From NCBI RefSeq assembly GCF_902506425.1, contig NZ_LR732540.1, positions 1 through 45,777 of the forward strand: a stretch of DNA of 45,777 nt. The letters run 5' to 3'. This DNA is from Novosphingobium sp. 9U. Lineage in GTDB: Bacteria; Pseudomonadota; Alphaproteobacteria; Sphingomonadales; Sphingomonadaceae. Made by a program: the position numbers and the translations under genes. Below are positions 9,010 to 16,472 of the stretch, one piece after another (the first letter of the stretch is position 1; each line of letters opens with the position of its first letter). The notes below the pieces were generated by a model, which worked only from the letters and a program-made list of their open reading frames with translations, was not told where the DNA came from and made no database searches.

Positions 9010-9024
9010 TCATACAATCATACA
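9010..9024 (-). promoter_or_regulatory. Putative GntR operator, site A (upstream of MFS carrier)
   Basis: Plus strand shows TCATACAATCATACA; on the minus strand this is TGTATGATTGTATGA, containing the shared element TATGATTGT (9014-9022) and two direct TATGA half-sites 8 bases apart. It lies about 70 bases before the GTG of the carrier gene. Nearly identical to site B. Protein binding is inferred from recurrence only. Confidence 0.5.
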
Positions 9025-9095
9025 GACATTGACAGCCAGACCGCTCCATCTATCCTGAGCCTTGTGCATCGGCACGGCAAGAAGGGTGGTGCAGC

Positions 9096-10325
9096 GTGGG
9101 GTCGTCTGGTTTTCGCTCTTGGGCGATCGTCGTCATCAGCCTGCTGGGCATTTCCACGGGGCCTGCCGCGTTCGGCCTTTCGTCGATCGGGATCGCGTCC
9201 GAACAGCTGGCGCGCGAGTTCGGGTGGAGCCGCACCGCTATCAGCGCGGCCGTATCGGTGATGATGCTGTGCACCGCGGCCTGCATGCCGATCGCCGGCA
9301 AGCTGATCGACACGTATGGCGCGCGCCGGGTCTTGATCCCATCGGTGGTGATCCTGGCGGCGTGCACCGGCCTGCTCGGCTTCGTGCACAGCTACTGGCA
9401 GTTCATCGCGCTCTACGCCGGCATGGGCACGATCGCGGTTGGCACCAACAGCACCGCCTACATGCGCGTGATCACCAGCTGGTTCGATCATCGTCGTGGC
9501 CTGGCGATCGGCATCGCCGGCAGCGGCACCGGTCTTGGCTTTGCCTACGTGCCGTTGCTGAGCCAGGCGCTGCTCGATCACGGTGGCTGGCGCATGGTCT
9601 ACTTCGGTCTGGCCGGCGTGCTGTTGCTGGTGACCTTGCCGCTGGTGCTCATCGGCATCCGCGAGGCGGCCGCGCACGACGCCCCGCATGACCAACCCGA
9701 TGTGCAGCAGGGGCAGAGCGGCGACAGCATGGGCGCAGCCATGCGCAAGCCTGACTTCTGGGTACTCGGCTCGATCTTCGTGGTGCTTGCCTTCGTGCTC
9801 TACGGCCTGATCCCGCATCTGGTGCCGATGCTGCAGGACCGCGGCGTCTCCGCTGCCGACGCGGCGGGCATCGCCTCGCTGTTCGGCATGGCCGCGTTCG
9901 CCGGTCGCTTGCTGATCGGGTTCATGGTCGACCAGTACGACGCGCGGCGTATCGCCATCCTGTTCTTCTCGCTCTCCGCGCTCGGCCTGGCGCTGCTCGC
10001 GCTGCCGCTGCCGGTCTGAGCCTTCCTGCCGGCCGCATTGCTGCTCGGCGGAAGCTTGGGCGCGGAAGTTGACATGCTCGCGTATCTCACCAGCCGCTAC
10101 TTCGGCCTGCGCTGCTTTGCGCAGATCTTCTCGACGTTGTTCGCGGCAGTAATGATCGCGATGGGGCTGGGTCCGCTCGCGTTCGGCGCGGTGTTCGATG
10201 CGACCGGCTCGTACATCGCGGTGCTGGCGATTGGTGCGCCGATCTGCCTGGTGGCGTCGGGGCTGGTCCTGCTGCTCAGCCCTTATGGCCAGCGCGCGCG
10301 CGGCGGTCAGGTGTCGCTGACCTGA
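9096..10325 (+). pseudogene. MFS transporter of the monocarboxylate/oxalate-formate type, interrupted by an in-frame TGA
   Basis: The frame runs from GTG 9096 (GAAGGGTGG upstream) to TGA 10017-10019, and then continues in the same frame without any shift to TGA 10323-10325, about 408 residues plus the internal stop. The first part has eight or so membrane helices with MFS signatures (GKLIDTYGARRV between helices 2 and 3; GFMVDQYDARRIAIL in the second half). The part after the stop carries the family's GAEVDMLAYLTSRYFGLRCF motif and the last helices. So one base change separates two perfectly matching halves. It may be a recent pseudogene, a sequencing error, or a readthrough site. Site A upstream and the context suggest uptake of the island's aromatic acid. 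Confidence 0.8.
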
Positions 10326-10347
10326 GCTGCGTTTAGCGCGCAGAAAT

Positions 10348-10379
10348 AAGGGGAGCGCTCCGCGTGGAGCGCTCCCCTT
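10348..10379. terminator. Bidirectional intrinsic terminator
   Basis: Perfect 14-base arms AAGGGGAGCGCTCC (10348-10361) and GGAGCGCTCCCCTT (10366-10379) around a GCGT loop, with a short T-run on the plus side and A-rich sequence (AGAAATAA) before it for the minus side. It lies between the convergent carrier gene and the TauD-like gene. Confidence 0.85.
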
Positions 10380-10401
10380 TCTCTTTGCGGTCCAGCTGTC
10401 T

Positions 10402-11205
10402 TCAGGCGGCCTTCGCATCCTCGATTTGAACCCGGAAGCCCGAGCGGACCTGCGGATAGTAATCCCAGATCGCCAGGTGCTGGGTGCAGCGGTTGTCCCA
10501 GAACGCTACCGAGTGCGGCTCCCACTTGAAGCGGCACTGGAAACAGGCGTTCTCGACATGGCGGTAGAGGAAGTCGAGCACCGCTTCGCTCTCGGCCGGG
10601 GGGACTTCGTTGATGTGGCTGGTGAAGCCCTTGTTGACGAACAGCACCTTGCGGCCCGTCACCGGATGCTCGCGGATCACGGAGTGGGTGGAGATCGGGT
10701 ACGATCCGGTCGGGTCGAAACGGCCGAATGCCAATCGCCCGTCGTGCACCGCCGTCAGGCCTTCGAGGTAGTCCTTCATCCGGTCCGACAGCGCGTCATA
10801 GGCCGCGTACATGCTGGAGAACGCGGTGTCGCCGCCTTCGGTCGGCAACGTATGCAGATAGAGGATGCTGCCCATCGGCGGCTTGGGCGCACAGGTCATG
10901 TCCGAATGCCATTCTTCCCCTGCAACGTGCTTCGACGTCTCGTCGGCGTGGAGCTTGCGCACTTCGGGGTGATCCGGGAGCCCCTTCAGCGCATGCGCCT
11001 GCAGGTTGCCGAAGTGTAGGCCCAGGCGCTTCAACGACACCGGATCGAGCGGCTGGTTTCGGAAGAAGATTACCTGGTGGTCAGCGATCGCCTGGTGCAG
11101 GTCGGTCACCTGCTCGGCCGAGAGCGGCTGGGTAAGGTCGACGCCGGAGATGATCGCGCCGATGCGCGGGGTCAGCTTCTCGGCCGTAATCGTTGCGTAG
11201 GACAT
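10402..11205 (-). CDS. TauD/TfdA-family Fe(II)/2-oxoglutarate dioxygenase
   Basis: A 267-residue enzyme starting at ATG 11205 with GGAG 10 bases upstream. It shows the family's facial triad: H100 and D102 in EEWHSDMT and the distal H243 in DNRCTQHLAIWDYY; the 2-oxoglutarate-binding arginine is in QVRSGFRVQI. TauD/TfdA enzymes hydroxylate next to a heteroatom, cleaving taurine, aryloxyacetates or alkyl ethers/sulfonates, with 2-oxoglutarate turned to succinate. In this island it could remove a side chain or ether group from the aromatic substrate before ring attack. It is divergent from the amidohydrolase with putative operator site B between them. Confidence 0.88.
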   Translation of the reverse strand: MSYATITAEKLTPRIGAIISGVDLTQPLSAEQVTDLHQAIADHQVIFFRNQPLDPVSLKRLGLHFGNLQAHALKGLPDHPEVRKLHADETSKHVAGEEWHSDMTCAPKPPMGSILYLHTLPTEGGDTAFSSMYAAYDALSDRMKDYLEGLTAVHDGRLAFGRFDPTGSYPISTHSVIREHPVTGRKVLFVNKGFTSHINEVPPAESEAVLDFLYRHVENACFQCRFKWEPHSVAFWDNRCTQHLAIWDYYPQVRSGFRVQIEDAKAA

Positions 11206-11261
11206 GCAGGCTCCATCTAGGGTCGGCGCGGCAGCTTGGATCGCAGCATACCGCATTGCAC

Positions 11262-11275
11262 GTATGATTGTATGA
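11262..11275 (+). promoter_or_regulatory. Putative GntR operator, site B (TauD / amidohydrolase divergent region)
   Basis: GTATGATTGTATGA contains TATGATTGT (11263-11271) and two TATGA half-sites 8 bases apart, the same arrangement as site A on its minus strand. The following CGATAAT extends the similarity to site C read in reverse (TTGTATGACGAT). It lies 57 bases upstream of the TauD-like start and 53 before the amidohydrolase start. Confidence 0.5.
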
Positions 11276-11327
11276 CGATAATCTCAAGAACGCGCAAGTG
11301 GCGCGGGGCTCCTGTCGAGGTGAGGTT

Positions 11328-12650
11328 ATGAGGAAACATACAGCGCGCAAGTGGATGGTGACAGGGGTCGGACTGGCGGCGCTGATCGCCGGGCCGGCCC
11401 TTGCGCAGGACCGCGTGATCCATGCCGGACATCTGTTCGATGGGAACAAGCGGGTGATGCAGGGAGCGAGCTCGATCGTGATCAAGGACGATCGCATCGT
11501 TGCGGTTCAGCCTGGCTTCGTGACGCCCGCGGGCGCCGAGGTGATCGACCTCAGCGACGAGACCGTCCTGCCGGGGCTGATCGATGCGCACACGCACGTG
11601 ACCTCGCTGCCACGCACCGGCAACGCGATTGCCAAGACTATGACGTACTCGCCGCTCGACACCGCGCTGGCTGCGACGGTCAACACGCATGCGATCCTGC
11701 TCTCCGGCGTGACCACGGTGCGTGACCTCGGCGGGCTTTATGGTGCCGACATCGCGCTGAAAGCAGCGATCGAGCGCGGGTCGGTCGTGGGGCCGCGCAT
11801 GTGGGTCGCCGGCGAGGCGATCGGGCCGACGGGCGGTCATAACGACTGGAGCCATGGCCTCGCCTCCGATGTCAGCCGGCCCGAGTTCGGCGAAGGTCTG
11901 GCCGATGGACCAGACGCGGTCACCGCGCTTGCCCGGCGCGAGCACAAGCTGGGCGCCAACGTGATCAAGATCATGCCGTCGGGGGGCGTCGTCAGCAGTG
12001 GCGACGATCCCAAGGCCAAGCTGATGTCCGACGCAGAGATCAAGGCGGCCGCCGATACCGCGCACGCGCTGGGGCTGAAGCTGGCGGCGCACGGGCACGG
12101 CAAGGCGGCGATCGATGCCGCCGTGCGGCTGGGCGCGGATTCGATCGAGCACGGGACCTACGCCGATGCCGAGAGCTGGGCGCTGATGAAGGCGCACGGC
12201 ACCTACTTCGTTCCCACGCTGCTCACCACGCAGAAGCTCTACGACACCGCGCAGTCGCGTCCCGATGCGCTGACTCCTTCGACGCGCGCCAAGGTGCTGG
12301 CGATGGGCACGGGCAGCCAGAAGCTGACCAATGCCTACAAGGCCGGGGTCAAGATCGCCATGGGCAGCGACACCGGCGCGGGCGAGAACGTCAAGGAAGC
12401 GGCGCTGATGGTCAAGGCAGGCATGGCGCCGATGGACGTGCTGGTGGCGGCGACTGCGAACGGCGCCGACGTGATCGGCTCGGACGAGATCGGCAAGATC
12501 GCAGCCGGGCGTTATGCCGACATCGTTGCCACCAAGGGCGATCCGCTGGCGGACATGGCGGCAGTGGAGCGGATCGACTTCGTGATGAAGGGCGGCGTGG
12601 TCTACAAGCGAGGCGGCGTCGAGCAGCCGGCGTTGCTGGTGAATCCGTAA
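11328..12650 (+). CDS. Secreted metal-dependent amidohydrolase (prolidase/imidazolonepropionase-like)
   Basis: A 440-residue amidohydrolase-superfamily protein with a signal peptide (MRKHTARKWMVTGVGLAALI, cut after AQ at about 27). Metal ligands follow the superfamily pattern: H88 and H90 in LIDAHTHV, K214 in NVIKIMPSGG (probable carboxylated lysine), H255 in AAHGHG, H275 in SIEHGTYA and D348 in AMGSDTG. The C-terminal AAGRYADIVATKGDPL is the usual return to the small beta domain. Start ATG 11328 is preceded by GAGGTGAGG. Characterised relatives hydrolyse Xaa-Pro or other N-acyl/carbamate bonds. A periplasmic hydrolase in an aromatic island suggests release of the aromatic acid or amine from a conjugate before uptake; that is inference. 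Confidence 0.85.
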   Translation: MRKHTARKWMVTGVGLAALIAGPALAQDRVIHAGHLFDGNKRVMQGASSIVIKDDRIVAVQPGFVTPAGAEVIDLSDETVLPGLIDAHTHVTSLPRTGNAIAKTMTYSPLDTALAATVNTHAILLSGVTTVRDLGGLYGADIALKAAIERGSVVGPRMWVAGEAIGPTGGHNDWSHGLASDVSRPEFGEGLADGPDAVTALARREHKLGANVIKIMPSGGVVSSGDDPKAKLMSDAEIKAAADTAHALGLKLAAHGHGKAAIDAAVRLGADSIEHGTYADAESWALMKAHGTYFVPTLLTTQKLYDTAQSRPDALTPSTRAKVLAMGTGSQKLTNAYKAGVKIAMGSDTGAGENVKEAALMVKAGMAPMDVLVAATANGADVIGSDEIGKIAAGRYADIVATKGDPLADMAAVERIDFVMKGGVVYKRGGVEQPALLVNP

Positions 12651-12658
12651 GCTAAACC

Positions 12659-12791
12659 CCCCTCCTCTTCAGAGGAGGGGCGGGGGGTGGTGGCGGAGCA
12701 AGCCAAGGCGCTGTTCCGCGCACCACCCCGCTGCGACTAGGGCCTGCTACGTAGACCCTAGTCTCGCTGCCCCTCCTCTGAAGAGGAGGGG
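12659..12791. repeat. Composite palindromic intergenic repeat
   Basis: Fills the gap between two convergent genes. Two near-identical hairpins bound it: CCCCTCCTCT-TC-AGAGGAGGGG (12659-12680) and CCCCTCCTCT-GA-AGAGGAGGGG (12770-12791). Inside are two more complementary pairs, GGGGTGGTG (12684-12692) with CACCACCCC (12721-12729) and GACTAGGG (12735-12742) with CCCTAGTC (12756-12763). The whole unit can therefore fold as a chain of stems. It resembles REP/MITE-like extragenic elements and probably also ends transcription from both sides. Confidence 0.8.
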
Positions 12792-12800
12792 AGCTCAGGC

Positions 12801-13826
12801 CTATCCGCCCCGCGCCAGATCCAGCGCCACGTCGACGATCATGTCCTCCTGCCCGCCCACCATGCGCCGCCGTCCCAGCTCCACCAGGATTGCGCGGGTA
12901 TCCAGGCCATGATCCGCCGCCGCCTTCTCCGCGTGACGCAGGAAGCTGGAGTAGACGCCGGCGTAGCCCAGGCTCAGCGTCTCGCGGTCGACGCGCACGG
13001 GGCGGTCCTGCAGCGGACGGACCAGCGTCTCGGCGGCGTCCATCAGCTTGAACAGGTCGCAACCGTGCTGCCAGCCCTTGCGGTCGGCCGCGGCGACGAA
13101 GACCTCGAGCGGCGCATTGCCCGCGCCCGCGCCCATGCCGGCAAGGCTCGCGTCGATGCGGATCGCACCAGCCTGCACGCCGACCATCGAGTTGGCGACG
13201 CCGAGCGACAGGTTGTGATGCGCATGGATGCCGCGCTGCGTCTCGGGCTTGAGCGTGCGATCGTAGGCCTCGCAGCGCGCACGATAGCCGTCCATGTCGA
13301 GCGCGCCGCCGCTGTCGGTGACGTAGACGCAGTGCGCGCCGTAGCTCTCCATCAGGACCGCCTGCTGCGCCAGCGCATCGGGCTCGATCATGTGGCTCAT
13401 CATCAGGAACCCCGAGACATCCATGCCAAGGTCACGCGCGGCCATGATGTGCTGGCGCGCAATATCGGCCTCGGTGCAATGCGTCGCGACACGGACCGAA
13501 CGCACGCCCAGCGCATAGGCGTGCTTCAGCTCATCGATCGTGCCGATGCCGGGGATCAGGAGAGTGGTCAGCACACTGTGCTCCAGCACGTCCGCGACCG
13601 CCTCCAGCCACTCCCAATCGGTATGCGCGCCAAAGCCGTAGTTGAAGCTGGAGCCGTTGAGGCCGTCGCCGTGCGCCACCTCGATGGCGTCGACCTTCGC
13701 CTCGTCTAGCGCGCGGGCAATCGCCTGGACATGGTCGGTGCCGTACTGGTGCCGGATCGCGTGCATGCCGTCTCGCAGCGTCACGTCCTGGATGTAGAGC
13801 TTGGTCTGGGTGGGATCGAACACCAT
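12801..13826 (-). CDS. mhpE: 4-hydroxy-2-oxovalerate aldolase
   Basis: A 341-residue class II pyruvate aldolase of the DmpG/BphI/MhpE family. It cleaves 4-hydroxy-2-oxovalerate to pyruvate and acetaldehyde using a divalent metal. Visible landmarks are [11 protein letters not shown] (catalytic Arg and metal Asp), EVAHGDGL, and the metal-binding [13 protein letters not shown]. Start ATG 13826 overlaps the dehydrogenase stop by one base (TGATG), the usual coupling for this channelling enzyme pair, in which acetaldehyde passes directly to the partner. Length is normal for the family. The gene symbol is by family; dmpG and bphI are the same function. Confidence 0.95.
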   Translation of the reverse strand: MVFDPTQTKLYIQDVTLRDGMHAIRHQYGTDHVQAIARALDEAKVDAIEVAHGDGLNGSSFNYGFGAHTDWEWLEAVADVLEHSVLTTLLIPGIGTIDELKHAYALGVRSVRVATHCTEADIARQHIMAARDLGMDVSGFLMMSHMIEPDALAQQAVLMESYGAHCVYVTDSGGALDMDGYRARCEAYDRTLKPETQRGIHAHHNLSLGVANSMVGVQAGAIRIDASLAGMGAGAGNAPLEVFVAAADRKGWQHGCDLFKLMDAAETLVRPLQDRPVRVDRETLSLGYAGVYSSFLRHAEKAAADHGLDTRAILVELGRRRMVGGQEDMIVDVALDLARGG

Positions 13827-14767
13827 CACACCGCCTCCCTGGCGAGCCGGCGCGCCGCGATCTTCTCCGCCGTCGCGAGCGCGGCCGAGGTCATGATGTC
13901 GAGGTTGCCGGCGTAAGCGGGCAGGTAGTGCGCCGCGCCTTCGACCTCCAGGAACACGGTGGTCTTGATGCCCTCGAACGTGCCGAGCCCGGGAATGCGC
14001 ACCGGATTGTTAGCGCCGAACCGCTCGAACTGCACCTTCTGCTTGAGGCGATAGCCGGGCACGTAGGCGGAGACTTGGGCCACCATCGCCTCCACCGCGG
14101 CCTCGATCGCCGCCTCGTCCGCGCCCGAGCTGAGCGTGAACACCGTGTCGCGCATCAGCATCGGCGGCTCGGCGGGGTTGAGCACGATGATCGCCTTGCC
14201 CCGTGCGGCGCCGCCGACTTGCTCGATGGCGCGGCTGGTTGTCTCGGTGAACTCGTCGATATTGGCGCGCGTGCCCGGCCCGGCGCTCTTCGAGGCGATG
14301 GAGGCGACGATCTCGGCATAGTGCACTTGCGCGACCGAGGCCACGGCCGACACGATCGGGATCGTCGCCTGGCCGCCGCACGTCACCATGTTGACGTTGC
14401 TTGCGCCCAGATGCGCGTCGCCGTTGACGACCGGGATCACGTAGGGGCCGATCGCCGCTGGCGTGAGGTCGATCATGACCTTGCCGGCCTCGGTCACCGC
14501 CGCGCTGTGCCGCGCATGTGCTCCGGCCGAAGTGGCGTCGAACACCATGCCGATCTCGGGCCAGACCGGCAGCTGGAGCAATCCTTCAAGGCCTTGCGCC
14601 GTCGTCGCCAGCCCCATGCGTTCGGCACGCGCCAAGCCGTCGGAGGCAGGATCGATGCCGACCATCGCCGCCATTTCCAGCACGTCGGAGTGCCGCATGA
14701 TCTTGATCATCAGGTCGGTACCGATGTTTCCGGAACCGATGATCGCCGCCTTGATGTTGCCTGCCAC
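13826..14767 (-). CDS. mhpF: Acetaldehyde dehydrogenase (acylating)
   Basis: A 313-residue DmpF/BphJ/MhpF enzyme that turns acetaldehyde, CoA and NAD into acetyl-CoA. Evidence: N-terminal Rossmann motif [13 protein letters not shown], the catalytic cysteine C130 in [14 protein letters not shown], and the family block [22 protein letters not shown]. The start is GTG 14767 (GAGGGGT just upstream), which gives the standard [11 protein letters not shown] beginning; the open frame continues to 14830 but through the operator. It forms an operon with the aldolase and is divergent from the aspartate-dehydrogenase-like gene, with operator site C between. Confidence 0.95.
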   Translation of the reverse strand: MAGNIKAAIIGSGNIGTDLMIKIMRHSDVLEMAAMVGIDPASDGLARAERMGLATTAQGLEGLLQLPVWPEIGMVFDATSAGAHARHSAAVTEAGKVMIDLTPAAIGPYVIPVVNGDAHLGASNVNMVTCGGQATIPIVSAVASVAQVHYAEIVASIASKSAGPGTRANIDEFTETTSRAIEQVGGAARGKAIIVLNPAEPPMLMRDTVFTLSSGADEAAIEAAVEAMVAQVSAYVPGYRLKQKVQFERFGANNPVRIPGLGTFEGIKTTVFLEVEGAAHYLPAYAGNLDIMTSAALATAEKIAARRLAREAV

Positions 14768-14812
14768 GCGCACCCCTCGGTCGTTGCATTGTCTCAGATG
14801 GAGCGTAAAAGA

Positions 14813-14829
14813 TGTATGATCGTCATACA
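14813..14829 (+). promoter_or_regulatory. Putative GntR operator, site C (best inverted repeat)
   Basis: TGTATGATCGTCATACA is a 17-base inverted repeat: perfect 7-base arms TGTATGA/TCATACA around TCG. It contains TATGATCGT (14815-14823). It sits between the divergent acetaldehyde dehydrogenase (start 14767) and aspartate-dehydrogenase-like gene (start 14845), and almost touches the Shine-Dalgarno AAGGAG (14829-14834) of the latter. FCD-type GntR regulators commonly bind short inverted repeats of this size; the link to the local GntR protein is inference. Confidence 0.6.
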
Positions 14830-14844
14830 AGGAGTTTTGGGCAG

Positions 14845-15657
14845 TTGAGCACGTCCGCTACCATCGGCATGATCGGCTTTGGTGCGATCGGCATGGAGAT
14901 CGCGAGCGCCCTCGATCGCCTTGGCGAGAGCGAGCGGCTGGTCGCGACACTTGTGCGCGAAGGGCGCGCCGCGCCGCGTGCGGTCCATACGGCACACGAC
15001 TTGCTGGGGGCGCAGCCCGGCGTGGTGATCGAATGCGCCGGGCATCAGGCGGTGCGCGACTATGTGCCGGCGTTGCTGGCCGACGGAGTGGACTGCATCG
15101 TGTCCTCGATCGGCGTGCTGGCGGACCCGGACATGGCCGCGATCCTGGCCGCTGCCGAGCAGGCCGGAGGCGGACGCCTGTTGCTTCCAGCTGGCGCGAT
15201 CGCGGGCCTCGATGGTCTTGTCGCGGCTGCGCTCGCCGGCATCAGCCAGGTGACCTACACTTCGTACAAGCCGCCGCATGCATGGCGGGGCACGCTGGCA
15301 GAGCAGGCGATCGATCTCGATGCACCGGCAAGCGAGCAGGTGTTCTTCGAAGGCACCGCGCGCGAAGCGGCCGCCGCTTATCCCAAGAACGCCAACGTCT
15401 CGGTGGCCGTGGGCCTCGCCGGCATCGGCATCGACGCGACCCGAGTGCGGCTGGTGTCCTCACGCGAGGTGAGCGATCCGGTAGGCGTGATCGAGGCGGA
15501 AGGCGCATTCGGGCGGTTCCGCTTCGACATTCTGGCGCTGGCCTCTCCCAGCAATCCAAAGACCTCGGCGCTGACTGGTTACAGCCTGCTGCAATGCGCG
15601 CGGCTTGGCGGCGCATGGCCGGTATTCGCAATGGCGTGTGCAGGACGGCAAGCGTAA
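14845..15657 (+). CDS. Aspartate dehydrogenase-like NAD(P)-dependent enzyme
   Basis: A 270-residue protein of the L-aspartate dehydrogenase (NadX-like) family: [14 protein letters not shown]ossmann motif at residues 9-22, then [27 protein letters not shown] and [19 protein letters not shown], which is the conserved AspDH block. The start is taken as TTG 14845 because AAGGAG lies 10 bases upstream; an in-frame ATG at 14812 overlaps operator site C and has no ribosome site. Known members oxidise aspartate to iminoaspartate or work in reverse. No nadA/nadC neighbours are present, so NAD synthesis is unlikely. Here it may handle an amino acid or imine from an N-containing aromatic; this is inference. 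Confidence 0.75.
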   Translation: MSTSATIGMIGFGAIGMEIASALDRLGESERLVATLVREGRAAPRAVHTAHDLLGAQPGVVIECAGHQAVRDYVPALLADGVDCIVSSIGVLADPDMAAILAAAEQAGGGRLLLPAGAIAGLDGLVAAALAGISQVTYTSYKPPHAWRGTLAEQAIDLDAPASEQVFFEGTAREAAAAYPKNANVSVAVGLAGIGIDATRVRLVSSREVSDPVGVIEAEGAFGRFRFDILALASPSNPKTSALTGYSLLQCARLGGAWPVFAMACAGRQA

Positions 15658-15661
15658 TACG

Positions 15662-15675
15662 GTACGACATCGTAC
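15662..15675. promoter_or_regulatory. Inverted repeat upstream of the GntR gene, possible autoregulatory site F
   Basis: GTACGA-CA-TCGTAC, perfect 6-base arms with a 2-base spacer, just after the aspartate-dehydrogenase-like stop and about 55 bases before the regulator start. It has the form GTAYGA...TCRTAC shared with site C but a C/G transition and a shorter spacer, so it may be a weaker variant of the same operator or something else. Confidence 0.35.
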
Positions 15676-15728
15676 TTGAAGCTGCCACGGTCCCACTGCT
15701 ACGCGAACGGTGAGAAGGAGAGGTCAAG

Positions 15729-16421
15729 TTGAACGTTGAAGATCTTCGCATCGTGGCTAATCCCACGCTGGTTCGTGAGCATGCGCTAGAGAAGATGCGC
15801 ACCGCCATCGCCACCGGTCTCTACAAGCCTGGAACGCGGCTAGTAGAGCGGGAACTGTGCGATGCGCTGGGCGTCAGCCGTACTTCAGTGCGCGAGGCGA
15901 TGCGCCAGCTGCAGTCCGAGGGCCTGATCGAGACCGGCGCACGCCGATCCATCATCGTCTCGGTGCTGAGTGCCGAAGACGCGTTCGACATCTATACGCT
16001 GCGCGAGATGACCGAGACCATCGCGATCCGCCGCCTGGTCGAACATGACGACGCCAAGGTGCTCAAGCGGCTACAGTCCGCCTACAAGGCGATCGTGAAG
16101 TATGCCGGAAAGGGCGATCTGCCGGCGCTCTCGGAAATGGCCGGGACCTTCTACGAAGAGATCCTGGACGGTTCGCGCAGCAAGGTCGTGCAGGAGACGG
16201 GCCGGCAATTGCTGAAGCGCGTCAGCTACTTGCGCCTGGTCTCGATGGGACAGCCCAAACGCGTCGAAGCCGGGCTCGAGGAGTGGGAAGCGATCGTCGA
16301 TGCCGTGGCGGCGGGCAATGCGGATCGCGCCGCCGAGACGCTGGGTGAGCACATCCGCAATTCACGCGATGCGATCGTCGCCAGCTTGCGCAAGCAGGAG
16401 CTGCAAACCGCCGGAGCTTAG
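15729..16421 (+). CDS. GntR-family transcriptional regulator, FCD/FadR type
   Basis: A 230-residue regulator. The N-terminal winged helix (about residues 15-80) has the GntR signature: LEKMRTAIATGLYKPGTRLVERELCDALGVSRTSVREAMRQL (residues near 20-61) followed by EGLIETGARRSIIV. The rest is an all-helical FCD-like effector domain with the opening EDAFDIYTLREMTETIAIRRLV. The start is TTG 15729 with AAGGAGAGG 5 bases upstream. FCD members typically sense carboxylic acids and repress catabolic genes. Its central position in the island and the repeated TATGATYGT sites around it make it the probable local repressor or activator. Confidence 0.92.
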   Translation: MNVEDLRIVANPTLVREHALEKMRTAIATGLYKPGTRLVERELCDALGVSRTSVREAMRQLQSEGLIETGARRSIIVSVLSAEDAFDIYTLREMTETIAIRRLVEHDDAKVLKRLQSAYKAIVKYAGKGDLPALSEMAGTFYEEILDGSRSKVVQETGRQLLKRVSYLRLVSMGQPKRVEAGLEEWEAIVDAVAAGNADRAAETLGEHIRNSRDAIVASLRKQELQTAGA

Positions 16422-16458
16422 CTTGTATGATTTTATGATTGTCATACAAACTAAGCTC
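16414..16458. promoter_or_regulatory. Putative GntR operator D inside a long 17-base-pair hairpin
   Basis: Arms 16414-16430 and 16442-16458 match at 16 of 17 positions (one C/A mismatch), with an 11-base loop. The left arm includes the stop codon of the GntR gene. The arms contain TGTATGA (16424-16430) and TCATACA (16442-16448); a further TTATGA half-site before TCATACA recreates the site C layout (T-TATGA-TTG-TCATACA) with TATGATTGT at 16434-16442. It lies just upstream of the FAD hydroxylase start (16473). It can act as operator and, as RNA, as a terminator-like stem between the two genes. Confidence 0.55.
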
Positions 16459-16472
16459 GTTAGTCTGGGTGC

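Noticed and set aside
10038..10325. Separate small membrane-protein gene after the carrier
   Set aside because: It is in the same frame as the carrier, starts within a carrier helix and has no ribosome site; it is the carrier's C-terminal third behind the in-frame TGA.
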